64,000 nt of DNA, from contig OZ059895.1 of assembly GCA_964057225.1 (NCBI GenBank), forward strand, positions 4,216,001-4,280,000, written 5' to 3'. The notes below the pieces were generated by a model. That model was not told where the DNA came from, searched no databases, and was given only the letters and a program-made list of their open reading frames with translations. This stretch comes from Auanema rhodensis. Lineage: Eukaryota; Nematoda; Chromadorea; Rhabditida; Rhabditidae. Both the position numbers and the translations under genes were made by a program. Shown here piece by piece: positions 25,415-38,050 of this stretch. Position 1 is the first letter of the stretch, and the number at the start of each line of letters is the position of its first letter.

Positions 25415-27520
25415 AAAATCCGCATCGAATGCACTATACTTCATTGAGAAACGCTTAATACAAAACTTAGTTATGATCGTTTGAAAAATGAGGCATTAGT
25501 GTATGTTGAGTTTCCATGTACACTCAACATTGCTTCCAAAAACATTTTGACAAAAATTTTTTCGAAAAATTTCAAAATAATTTAGCAAAAAGTAGATGTT
25601 ATTAGATTCCTTTTCTTAAGGCAAAGATGATGGACAATGTTATTCAACGAAAAAATTAATTCTTCAGGGTGAAAATCGAGGATATAAGTGTGAACTTATA
25701 TCAGTTGATATCTCGGTGAATTTTTAAGCTAGCGCAAATCTGATAACACAGATCGACGCAGCTTAAAAATCCGCATCGAATGCACTATACTACACTGAGA
25801 AACGCTTAATACAAAAATTAGTTATGATCGTTTGAAAAATGATGCATTAGTGTATGTTGAGTTTCCATGTACACTCAACATTGCTTCCAAAAACATTTTG
25901 ACAAAAATTTTTTCGAAAAATTTCGAAATAATTTAGCAAAAAGTAGATGTTTTTAGATTCCTTTTTTTAAGGCAAAGATGATGGACAATGTTATTCAACG
26001 AAAAAATTAATTCTTCAGGGTGAAAATCGAGGATATAAGTGTGAACTTATATCAGTTGATATCTCGGTGAATTTATAAGCTAGCGCAAATTTGATAACAC
26101 AGATCGACGAAGCTTAAAAATCCGCATCGAATGCACTATACTACACTGAGAAACGCTTAATACAAAAATTAGTTATGATCGTTTGAAAAATGATGCATTA
26201 GTGTATGTTGAGTTTCCATGTACACTCAACATTGCTTCCAAAAACATTTTGACAAAAATTTTTTCGAAAAATTTCAAAATAATTTAGCAAAAAGTAGATG
26301 TTTTTAGATTCCTTTTTTCAAGGCAAAGACGATGGACAATGTTATTCAACGAAAAAATTAATTCTTCAGGGTGAAAATCGAGGATATAAGTGTGAACTTA
26401 TATCAGTTGATATCTCGGTGCATTTTTAAGCTAGCGCAAATCTGATAACACAGATCGACGCAGCTTAAAAATCCGCATCGAATGCACTATACTACATTGA
26501 GAAACGCTTAATACAAAAATTAGTTATGATCGTTTGAAAAATGATGCATTAGTGTATGTTGAGTTTCCATGTACACTCAACATTGCTTCCAAAAACATTT
26601 TGACAAAAATTTTTTCGCAAAATTTCAAAATAATTTAGCAAAAAGTAGATGTTTTTAGATTCCTTTTTTCAAGGCAAAGACGATGGACAATGTTATTCAA
26701 CGAAAAAATTAATTCTTCAGGGTGAAAATCGAGGATATAAGTGTGAACTTATATCAGTTGATATCTCGGTGCATTTTTAAGCTAGCGCAAATCTGATAAC
26801 ACAGATCGACGCAGCTTAAAAATCCGCATCGAATGCACTATACTACACTGAGAAACGCTTAATACAAAAATTAGTTATGATCGTTTGAAAAATGATGCAT
26901 TAGTGTATGTTGAGTTTCCATGTACACTCAACATTGCTTCCAAAAACATTTTGACAAAAATTTTTTCGAAAAATTTCAAAATAATTTAGCAAAAAGTAGA
27001 TGTTTTTAGATTCCTTTTTTCAAGGCAAAGACGATGGACAATGTTATTCAACGAAAAAATTAATTCTTCAGGGTGAAAATCGAGGATATAAGTGTGAACT
27101 TATATCAGTTGATATCTCGGTGCATTTTTAAGCTAGCGCAAATCTGATAACACAGATCGACGCAGCTTAAAAATCCGCATCGAATGCACTATACTACATT
27201 GAGAAACGCTTAATACAAAAATTAGTTATGATCGTTTGAAAAATGATGCATTAGTGTATGTTGAGTTTCCATGTACACTCAACATTGCTTCCAAAAACAT
27301 TTTGACAAAAATTTTTTCGCAAAATTTCAAAATAATTTAGCAAAAAGTAGATGTTTTTAGATTCCTTTTTTTAAGGCAAAGATGATGGACAATGTTATTC
27401 AACGAAAAAATTAATTCTTCAGGGTGAAAATCGAGGATATAAGTGTGAACTTATATCAGTTGATATCTCGGTGCATTTTTAAGTTAGCGCAAATCTGATA
27501 ACACAGATCGACGCAGCTTA
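25415..27520 (+). repeat. 6-monomer HOR, 2106 bp, copy 2 (monomers 74-79)
   Basis: Direct tandem copy of 23309-25414. Two differences noticed: TTTCGAAATAA in the second monomer, and AAGTTAGCG for AAGCTAGCG in the sixth. Its last three monomers are also the first three of the 4-mer HOR that follows, so the two repeat registers overlap. Confidence 0.9.
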
Positions 27521-27871
27521 AAAATCCGCATCGAATGCACTATACTTCATTGAGAGACGCTTAATACAAAAATTAGTTATGATCGTTTGAAAAATGATGC
27601 ATTAGTGTATGTTGAGTTTCCATGTACACTCAACATTGCTTCCAAAAACATTTTGACAAAAATTTTTTCGAAAAATTTCAAAATAATTTAGCAAAAAGTA
27701 GATGTTTTTAGATTCCTTTTTTTAAGGCAAAGATGATGGACAATGTTATTCAACGAAAAAATTATTTCTTCAGGGTGAAAATCGAGGATATAAGTGTGAA
27801 CTTATATCAGTTGATATCTCGGTGAATTTTTAAGCTAGCGCAAATCTGATAACACAGATCGACGCAGCTTA
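26468..27871 (+). repeat. 4-monomer HOR, 1404 bp, copy 1 (monomers 77-80)
   Basis: The order is: TTCGCAAAAT with TTCAAGG; CACTGAG with TTCAAGG; TTCGCAAAAT with AAGTTAGCG; GAGAGACGC with TTATTTC and GTGAATTTT. The same four follow directly. The first three monomers are shared with the end of the 6-mer copy 2. Confidence 0.88.
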
Positions 27872-29275
27872 AAAATCCGCATCGAATGCACTATACTACA
27901 TTGAGAAACGCTTAATACAAAAATTAGTTATGATCGTTTGAAAAATGATGCATTAGTGTATGTTGAGTTTCCATGTACACTCAACATTGCTTCCAAAAAC
28001 ATTTTGACAAAAATTTTTTCGCAAAATTTCAAAATAATTTAGCAAAAAGTAGATGTTTTTAGATTCCTTTTTTCAAGGCAAAGACGATGGACAATGTTAT
28101 TCAACGAAAAAATTAATTCTTCAGGGAGAAAATCGAGGATATAAGTGTGAACTTATATCAGTTGATATCTCGGTGCATTTTTAAGCTAGCGCAAATCTGA
28201 TAACACAGATCGACGCAGCTTAAAAATCCGCATCGAATGCACTATACTACACTGAGAAACGCTTAATACAAAAATTAGTTATGATCGTTTGAAAAATGAT
28301 GCATTAGTGTATGTTGAGTTTCCATGTACACTCAACATTGCTTCCAAAAACATTTTGACAAAAATTTTTTCGAAAAATTTCAAAATAATTTAGCAAAAAG
28401 TAGATGTTTTTAGATTCCTTTTTTCAAGGCAAAGACGATGGACAATGTTATTCAACGAAAAAATTAATTCTTCAGGGTGAAAATCGAGGATATAAGTGTG
28501 AACTTATATCAGTTGATATCTCGGTGCATTTTTAAGCTAGCGCAAATCTGATAACACAGATCGACGCAGCTTAAAAATCCGCATCGAATGCACTATACTA
28601 CATTGAGAAACGCTTAATACAAAAATTAGTTATGATCGTTTGAAAAATGATGCATTAGTGTATGTTGAGTTTCCATGTACACTCAACATTGCTTCCAAAA
28701 ACATTTTGACAAAAATTTTTTCGCAAAATTTCAAAATAATTTAGCAAAAAGTAGATGTTTTTAGATTCCTTTTTTTAAGGCAAAGATGATGGACAATGTT
28801 ATTCAACGAAAAAATTAATTCTTCAGGGTGAAAATCGAGGATATAAGTGTGAACTTATATCAGTTGATATCTCGGTGCATTTTTAAGTTAGCGCAAATCT
28901 GATAACACAGATCGACGCAGCTTAAAAATCCGCATCGAATGCACTATACTTCATTGAGAGACGCTTAATACAAAAATTAGTTATGATCGTTTGAAAAATG
29001 ATGCATTAGTGTATGTTGAGTTTCCATGTACACTCAACATTGCTTCCAAAAACATTTTGACAAAAATTTTTTCGAAAAATTTCAAAATAATTTAGCAAAA
29101 AGTAGATGTTTTTAGATTCCTTTTTTTAAGGCAAAGATGATGGACAATGTTATTCAACGAAAAAATTATTTCTTCAGGGTGAAAATCGAGGATATAAGTG
29201 TGAACTTATATCAGTTGATATCTCGGTGAATTTTTAAGCTAGCGCAAATCTGATAACACAGATCGACGCAGCTTA
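27872..29275 (+). repeat. 4-monomer HOR, 1404 bp, copy 2 (monomers 81-84)
   Basis: Tandem copy of 26468-27871. One difference noticed: CAGGGAGAAAAT for CAGGGTGAAAAT in the first monomer. It ends exactly where the X/Y zone begins. Confidence 0.88.
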
Positions 29276-31030
29276 AAAATCCGCATCGAATACACTATAC
29301 TACATTGAGAAACGCTTAATACAAAGATTAGTTATGATCGTTTGAAAAATGATGCATTAGTGTATGTTGAGTTTCCATGTACACTCAACATTGCTTCCAA
29401 AAACATTTTGACAAAAATTTTTTAGAAAAATTTCAAAATAATTTAGCAAAAAGTAGATGTTTTTAGATTCTTTTTTTCAAGGCAAAGACGATGGACAATG
29501 TTATTCAACGAAAAAATTAATTCTTCAGGGTGAAAATCGAGGATATAAGTGTGAACTTATATCAGTTGATATCTCGGTGCATTTTCAAGCTAGCGCAAAT
29601 CTGATAACACAGATCGACGCAGCTTAAAAATCCGCATCGAATGCACTATACTTCATTGAGAAACGCTCAATACAAAAATTAGTTATGATCGTTTGAAAAA
29701 TGATGCATTAGTGTATGTTGAGTTTCCATGTACACTCAACATTGCTTCCAAAAACATTTTGACAAAAATTTTTTCGAAAAATTTCAAAATAATTTAGCAG
29801 AAAGTAGATGTTTTTAGATTCCTTTTTTTAAGGCAAAGATGATGGACAATGTTATTCAACGAAAAAATTAATTCTTCAGGGTGAAAATCGAGGATATAAG
29901 TGTGAACTTATATCAGTTGATATCTCGGTGAATTTTTAAGCTAGCGCAAATCTGATAACACAGATCGACGCAGCTTAAAAATCCGCATCGAATACACTAT
30001 ACTACATTGAGAAACGCTTAATACAAAGATTAGTTATGATCGTTTGAAAAATGATGCATTAGTGTATGTTGAGTTTCCATGTACACTCAACATTGCTTCC
30101 AAAAACATTTTGACAAAAATTTTTTAGAAAAATTTCAAAATAATTTAGCAAAAAGTAGATGTTTTTAGATTCTTTTTTTTAAGGCAAAGACGATGGACAA
30201 TGTTATTCAACGAAAAAATTAATTCTTCAGGGTGAAAATCGAGGATATAAGTGTGAACTTATATCAGTTGATATCTCGGTGCATTTTCAAGCTAGCGCAA
30301 ATCTGATAACACAGATCGACGCAGCTTAAAAATCCGCATCGAATGCACTATACTTCATTGAGAAACGCTCAATACAAAAATTAGTTATGATCGTTTGAAA
30401 AATGATGCATTAGTGTATGTTGAGTTTCCATGTACACTCAACATTGCTTCCAAAAACATTTTGACAAAAATTTTTTCGAAAAATTTCAAAATAATTTAGC
30501 AGAAAGTAGATGTTTTTAGATTCCTTTTTTTAAGGCAAAGATGATGGACAATGTTATTCAACGAAAAAATTAATTCTTCAGGGTGAAAATCGAGGATATA
30601 AGTGTGAACTTATATCAGTTGATATCTCGGTGAATTTTTAAGCTAGCGCAAATCTGATAACACAGATCGACGCAGCTTAAAAATCCGCATCGAATACACT
30701 ATACTACATTGAGAAACGCTTAATACAAAGATTAGTTATGATCGTTTGAAAAATGATGCATTAGTGTATGTTGAGTTTCCATGTACACTCAACATTGCTT
30801 CCAAAAACATTTTGACAAAAATTTTTTAGAAAAATTTCAAAATAATTTAGCAAAAAGTAGATGTTTTTAGATTCTTTTTTTCAAGGCAAAGACGATGGAC
30901 AATGTTATTCAACGAAAAAATTAATTCTTCAGGGTGAAAATCGAGGATATAAGTGTGAACTTATATCAGTTGATATCTCGGTGCATTTTCAAGCTAGCGC
31001 AAATCTGATAACACAGATCGACGCAGCTTA
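29276..31030 (+). repeat. 5-monomer HOR, 1755 bp, copy 1 (monomers 85-89)
   Basis: The order is X, Y, X, Y, X. The middle X has T203 (TTTTAAGGC) while the outer two have C203 (TTTCAAGGC). This asymmetry shows the unit to be five monomers, not a simple X/Y dimer. Confidence 0.88.
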
Positions 31031-32785
31031 AAAATCCGCATCGAATACACTATACTACATTGAGAAACGCTTAATACAAAGATTAGTTATGATCGTTTGA
31101 AAAATGATGCATTAGTGTATGTTGAGTTTCCATGTACACTCAACATTGCTTCCAAAAACATTTTGACAAAAATTTTTTAGAAAAATTTCAAAATAATTTA
31201 GCAAAAAGTAGATGTTTTTAGATTCTTTTTTTCAAGGCAAAGACGATGGACAATGTTATTCAACGAAAAAATTAATTCTTCAGGGTGAAAATCGAGGATA
31301 TAAGTGTGAACTTATATCAGTTGATATCTCGGTGCATTTTCAAGCTAGCGCAAATCTGATAACACAGATCGACGCAGCTTAAAAATCCGCATCGAATGCA
31401 CTATACTTCATTGAGAAACGCTCAATACAAAAATTAGTTATGATCGTTTGAAAAATGATGCATTAGTGTATGTTGAGTTTCCATGTACACTCAACATTGC
31501 TTCCAAAAACATTTTGACAAAAATTTTTTCGAAAAATTTCAAAATAATTTAGCAGAAAGTAGATGTTTTTAGATTCCTTTTTTTAAGGCAAAGATGATGG
31601 ACAATGTTATTCAACGAAAAAATTAATTCTTCAGGGTGAAAATCGAGGATATAAGTGTGAACTTATATCAGTTGATATCTCGGTGAATTTTTAAGCTAGC
31701 GCAAATCTGATAACACAGATCGACGCAGCTTAAAAATCCGCATCGAATACACTATACTACATTGAGAAACGCTTAATACAAAGATTAGTTATGATCGTTT
31801 GAAAAATGATGCATTAGTGTATGTTGAGTTTCCATGTACACTCAACATTGCTTCCAAAAACATTTTGACAAAAATTTTTTAGAAAAATTTCAAAATAATT
31901 TAGCAAAAAGTAGATGTTTTTAGATTCTTTTTTTTAAGGCAAAGACGATGGACAATGTTATTCAACGAAAAAATTAATTCTTCAGGGTGAAAATCGAGGA
32001 TATAAGTGTGAACTTATATCAGTTGATATCTCGGTGCATTTTCAAGCTAGCGCAAATCTGATAACACAGATCGACGCAGCTTAAAAATCCGCATCGAATG
32101 CACTATACTTCATTGAGAAACGCTCAATACAAAAATTAGTTATGATCGTTTGAAAAATGATGCATTAGTGTATGTTGAGTTTCCATGTACACTCAACATT
32201 GCTTCCAAAAACATTTTGACAAAAATTTTTTCGAAAAATTTCAAAATAATTTAGCAGAAAGTAGATGTTTTTAGATTCCTTTTTTTAAGGCAAAGATGAT
32301 GGACAATGTTATTCAACGAAAAAATTAATTCTTCAGGGTGAAAATCGAGGATATAAGTGTGAACTTATATCAGTTGATATCTCGGTGAATTTTTAAGCTA
32401 GCGCAAATCTGATAACACAGATCGACGCAGCTTAAAAATCCGCATCGAATACACTATACTACATTGAGAAACGCTTAATACAAAGATTAGTTATGATCGT
32501 TTGAAAAATGATGCATTAGTGTATGTTGAGTTTCCATGTACACTCAACATTGCTTCCAAAAACATTTTGACAAAAATTTTTTAGAAAAATTTCAAAATAA
32601 TTTAGCAAAAAGTAGATGTTTTTAGATTCTTTTTTTCAAGGCAAAGACGATGGACAATGTTATTCAACGAAAAAATTAATTCTTCAGGGTGAAAATCGAG
32701 GATATAAGTGTGAACTTATATCAGTTGATATCTCGGTGCATTTTCAAGCTAGCGCAAATCTGATAACACAGATCGACGCAGCTTA
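31031..32785 (+). repeat. 5-monomer HOR, 1755 bp, copy 2 (monomers 90-94)
   Basis: Tandem copy of 29276-31030 with the same C203, T203, C203 order in its X members. I noticed no difference between copies. The junction puts two X monomers (89 and 90) side by side. Confidence 0.88.
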
Positions 32786-33838
32786 AAAATCCGCATCGAA
32801 TGCACTATACTTCATTGAGAAACGCTCAATACAAAAATTAGTTATGATCGTTTGAAAAATGATGCATTAGTGTATGTTGAGTTTCCATGTACACTCAACA
32901 TTGCTTCCAAAAACATTTTGACAAAAATTTTTTCGAAAAATTTCAAAATAATTTAGCAAAAAGTAGATGTTTTTAGATTCTTTTTTTCAAGGCAAAGACG
33001 ATGGACAATGTTATTCAACGAAAAAATTAATTCTTCAGGGTGAAAATCGAGGATATAAGTGTGAACTTATATCAGTTGATATCTCGGTGCATTTTCAAGC
33101 TAGCGCAAATCTGATAACACAGATCGACGCAGCTTAAAAATCCGCATCGAATGCACTATACTTCATTGAGAAACGCTCAATACAAAAATTAGTTATGATC
33201 GTTTGAAAAATGATGCATTAGTGTATGTTGAGTTTCCATGTACACTCAACATTGCTTCCAAAAACATTTTGACAAAAATTTTTTCGAAAAATTTCAAAAT
33301 AATTTAGCAAAAAGTAGATGTTTTTAGATTCCTTTTTTTAAGGCAAAGATGATGGACAATGTTATTCAACGAAAAAATTAATTCTTCAGGGTGAAAATCG
33401 AGGATATAAGTGTGAACTTATATCAGTTGATATCTCGGTGCATTTTTAAGTTAGCGCAAATCTGATAACACAGATCGACGCAGCTTAAAAATCCGCATCG
33501 AATGCACTATACTTCATTGAGAGACGCTTAATACAAAAATTAGTTATGATCGTTTGAAAAATGATGCATTAGTGTATGTTGAGTTTCCATGTACACTCAA
33601 CATTGCTTCCAAAAACATTTTGACAAAAATTTTTTCGCAAAATTTCAAAATAATTTAGCAAAAAGTAGATGTTTTTAGATTCCTTTTTTTAAGGCAAAGA
33701 TGATGGACAATGTTATTCAACGAAAAAATTAATTCTTCAGGGTGAAAATCGAGGATATAAGTGTGAACTTATATCAGTTGATATCTCGGTGCATTTTTAA
33801 GTTAGCGCAAATCTGATAACACAGATCGACGCAGCTTA

Positions 33839-34891
33839 AAAATCCGCATCGAATGCACTATACTTCATTGAGAGACGCTTAATACAAAAATTAGTTATGA
33901 TCGTTTGAAAAATGATGCATTAGTGTATGTTGAGTTTCCATGTACACTCAACATTGCTTCCAAAAACATTTTGACAAAAATTTTTTCGAAAAATTTCAAA
34001 ATAATTTAGCAAAAAGTAGATGTTTTTAGATTCCTTTTTTTAAGGCAAAGATGATGGACAATGTTATTCAACGAAAAAATTATTTCTTCAGGGTGAAAAT
34101 CGAGGATATAAGTGTGAACTTATATCAGTTGATATCTCGGTGAATTTTTAAGCTAGCGCAAATCTGATAACACAGATCGACGCAGCTTAAAAATCCGCAT
34201 CGAATACACTATACTACATTGAGAAACGCTTAATACAAAGATTAGTTATGATCGTTTGAAAAATGATGCATTAGTGTATGTTGAGTTTCCATGTACACTC
34301 AACATTGCTTCCAAAAACATTTTGACAAAAATTTTTTAGAAAAATTTCAAAATAATTTAGCAAAAAGTAGATGTTTTTAGATTCTTTTTTTCAAGGCAAA
34401 GACGATGGACAATGTTATTCAACGAAAAAATTAATTCTTCAGGGTGAAAATCGAGGATATAAGTGTGAACTTATATCAGTTGATATCTCGGTGCATTTTC
34501 AAGCTAGCGCAAATCTGATAACACAGATCGACGCAGCTTAAAAATCCGCATCGAATGCACTATACTTCATTGAGAAACGCTCAATACAAAAATTAGTTAT
34601 GATCGTTTGAAAAATGATGCATTAGTGTATGTTGAGTTTCCATGTACACTCAACATTGCTTCCAAAAACATTTTGACAAAAATTTTTTCGAAAAATTTCA
34701 AAATAATTTAGCAGAAAGTAGATGTTTTTAGATTCCTTTTTTTAAGGCAAAGATGATGGACAATGTTATTCAACGAAAAAATTAATTCTTCAGGGTGAAA
34801 ATCGAGGATATAAGTGTGAACTTATATCAGTTGATATCTCGGTGAATTTTTAAGCTAGCGCAAATCTGATAACACAGATCGACGCAGCTTA
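33839..34891 (+). repeat. 3-monomer copy of 28925-29977 (monomers 98-100)
   Basis: The order GAGAGACGC/TTATTTC monomer, X(C203), Y is that of monomers 84-86, exactly 4914 bp (14 monomers) upstream. It straddles the zone B/C border sequence, so that border has itself been duplicated. Monomer 97 (33488-33838) is a GAGAGACGC/TTCGCAAAAT hybrid preceding it. Confidence 0.75.
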
Positions 34892-36997
34892 AAAATCCGC
34901 ATCGAATACACTATACTTCATTGAGAAACGCTCAATACAAAAATTAGTTATGATCGTTTGAAAAATGATGCATTAGTGTATGTTGAGTTTCCATGTACAC
35001 TCAACATTGCTTCCAAAAACATTTTGACAAAAATTTTTTCGAAAAATTTCAAAATAATTTAGCAAAAAGTAGATGTTTTTAGATTCTTTTTTTCAAGGCA
35101 AAGACGATGGACAATGTTATTCAACGAAAAAATTAATTCTTCAGGGTGAAAATCGAGGATATAAGTGTGAACTTATATCAGTTGATATCTCGGTGCATTT
35201 TCAAGCTAGCGCAAATCTGATAACACAGATCGACGCAGCTTAAAAATCCGCATCGAATGCACTATACTTCATTGAGAAACGCTCAATACAAAAATTAGTT
35301 ATGATCGTTTGAAAAATGATGCATTAGTGTATGTTGAGTTTCCATGTACACTCAACATTGCTTCCAAAAACATTTTGACAAAAATTTTTTCGAAAAATTT
35401 CAAAATAATTTAGCAAAAAGTAGATGTTTTTAGATTCTTTTTTTCAAGGCAAAGACGATGGACAATGTTATTCAACGAAAAAATTAATTCTTCAGGGTGA
35501 AAATCGAGGATATAAGTGTGAACTTATATCAGTTGATATCTCGGTGCATTTTCAAGCTAGCGCAAATCTGATAACACAGATCGACGCAGCTTAAAAATCC
35601 GCATCGAATGCACTATACTTCATTGAGAAACGCTCAATACAAAAATTAGTTATGATCGTTTGAAAAATGATGCATTAGTGTATGTTGAGTTTCCATGTAC
35701 ACTCAACATTGCTTCCAAAAACATTTTGACAAAAATTTTTTAGAAAAATTTCAAAATAATTTAGCAAAAAGTAGATGTTTTTAGATTCTTTTTTTCAAGG
35801 CAAAGACGATGGACAATGTTATTCAACGAAAAAATTAATTCTTCAGGGTGAAAATCGAGGATATAAGTGTGAACTTATATCAGTTGATATCTCGGTGCAT
35901 TTTCAAGCTAGCGCAAATCTGATAACACAGATCGACGCAGCTTAAAAATCCGCATCGAATGCACTATACTTCATTGAGAAACGCTCAATACAAAAATTAG
36001 TTATGATCGTTTGAAAAATGATGCATTAGTGTATGTTGAGTTTCCATGTACACTCAACATTGCTTCCAAAAACATTTTGACAAAAATTTTTTCGAAAAAT
36101 TTCAAAATAATTTAGCAAAAAGTAGATGTTTTTAGATTCTTTTTTTCAAGGCAAAGACGATGGACAATGTTATTCAACGAAAAAATTAATTCTTCAGGGT
36201 GAAAATCGAGGATATAAGTGTGAACTTATATCAGTTGATATCTCGGTGCATTTTCAAGCTAGCGCAAATCTGATAACACAGATCGACGCAGCTTAAAAAT
36301 CCGCATCGAATGCACTATACTTCATTGAGAAACGCTCAATACAAAAATTAGTTATGATCGTTTGAAAAATGATGCATTAGTGTATGTTGAGTTTCCATGT
36401 ACACTCAACATTGCTTCCAAAAACATTTTGACAAAAATTTTTTCGAAAAATTTCAAAATAATTTAGCAAAAAGTAGATGTTTTTAGATTCTTTTTTTCAA
36501 GGCAAAGACGATGGACAATGTTATTCAACGAAAAAATTAATTCTTCAGGGTGAAAATCGAGGATATAAGTGTGAACTTATATCAGTTGATATCTCGGTGC
36601 ATTTTCAAGCTAGCGCAAATCTGATAACACAGATCGACGCAGCTTAAAAATCCGCATCGAATGCACTATACTTCATTGAGAAACGCTCAATACAAAAATT
36701 AGTTATGATCGTTTGAAAAATGATGCATTAGTGTATGTTGAGTTTCCATGTACACTCAACATTGCTTCCAAAAACATTTTGACAAAAATTTTTTCGAAAA
36801 ATTTCAAAATAATTTAGCAAAAAGTAGATGTTTTTAGATTCTTTTTTTCAAGGCAAAGACGATGGACAATGTTATTCAACGAAAAAATTAATTCTTCAGG
36901 GTGAAAATCGAGGATATAAGTGTGAACTTATATCAGTTGATATCTCGGTGCATTTTCAAGCTAGCGCAAATCTGATAACACAGATCGACGCAGCTTA
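34892..36997 (+). repeat. Homogeneous run of Y/X hybrid monomers (101-106)
   Basis: Six monomers with the Y start (T27, C42, A51) and the X end (A174, T196, C203, C214, C305, C311). Monomers 102, 104, 105 and 106 show no differences I could see. Monomer 101 keeps A17 of type X at its start, and monomer 103 has A149 of type X. The same hybrid occurs singly as monomers 95 (32786-33136) and 114 (39454-39804). Confidence 0.8.
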
Positions 36998-37699
36998 AAA
37001 ATCCGCATCGAATGCACTATACTTCATTGAGAAACGCTCAATACAAAAATTAGTTATGATCGTTTGAAAAATGATGCATTAGTGTATGTTGAGTTTCCAT
37101 GTACACTCAACATTGCTTCCAAAAACATTTTGACAAAAATTTTTTCGAAAAATTTCAAAATAATTTAGCAGAAAGTAGATGTTTTTAGATTCCTTTTTTT
37201 AAGGCAAAGATGATGGACAATGTTAATCAACGAAAAAATTATTTCTTCAGGGTGAAAATCGAGGATATAAGTGTGAACTTATATCAGTTGATATCTCGGT
37301 GCATTTTCAAGCTAGCGCAAATCTGATAACACAGATCGACGCAGCTTAAAAATCCGCATCGAATGCACTATACTACATTGAGGAAAGCTTAATACAAAAA
37401 TTAGTTATGATCGTTTGAAAAATGATGCATTAGTGTATGTTGAGTTTCCATGTACACTCAACATTGCTTCCAAAAACATTTTGACAAAAATTTTTTCGAA
37501 AAATTTCAAAATAATTTAGCAAAAAGTAGATGTTTTTAGATTTCTTTTTTTAAGGCAAAGACGATGGACAATGTTATTCAACGAAAAAATTAATTCTTCA
37601 GGGTGAAAATCGAGGATATAAGTGTGAACTTATATCAGTTGATATCTCGGTGCATTTTCAAGCTAGCGCAAATCTGATAACACAGATCGACGCAGCTTA

Positions 37700-38050
37700 A
37701 AAATCCGCATCGAATGCACTATACTACATTGAGGAAAGCTTAATACAAAAATTAGTTATGATCGTTTGAAAAATGATGCATTAGTGTATGTTGAGTTTCC
37801 ACGTACACTCAACATTGCTTCCAAAAACATTTTGACAAAAATTTTTTCGAAAAATTTCAAAATAATTTAGCAAAAAGTAGATGTTTTTAGATTCCTTTTT
37901 TTAAGGCAAAGATGATGGACAATGTTATTCAACGAAAAAATTATTTCTTCAGGGTGAAAATCGAGGATATAAGTGTGAACTTATATCAGTTGATATCTCG
38001 GTGAATTTTTAAGCTAGCGCAAATCTGATAACACAGATCGACGCAGCTTA
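37700..38050 (+). repeat. Monomer 109 with GAGGAAAGC and CCACGTAC
   Basis: The rare GAGGAAAGC (also in monomers 108 and 118) and CCACGTAC, which changes the loop of the conserved dyad, occur together here and 3158 bp downstream in monomer 118. Both monomers also have TTATTTC and A305. Confidence 0.75.

Larger units (their letters stand above)
22607..29275 (+). repeat. Zone B: monomers 66-84, subtype set with CACTGAG and TTCGCAAAAT
   Basis: Nineteen monomers, all 351 bp. Diagnostic variants are C at 30 (TACACTGAG), C at 151 (TTCGCAAAAT), GAGAGACGC near 33-40, TTATTTC at 242-248, A at 305 (GGTGAATTTT) and T at 311. No 16-bp or 6-bp deletion occurs. Most of the zone consists of a duplicated 6-mer overlapping a duplicated 4-mer. 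Monomers 66 and 67 (22607-23308) lie outside these units; monomer 66 has a private ATCATTTG and monomer 67 a private AAAGTTGATGG. Confidence 0.88.
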
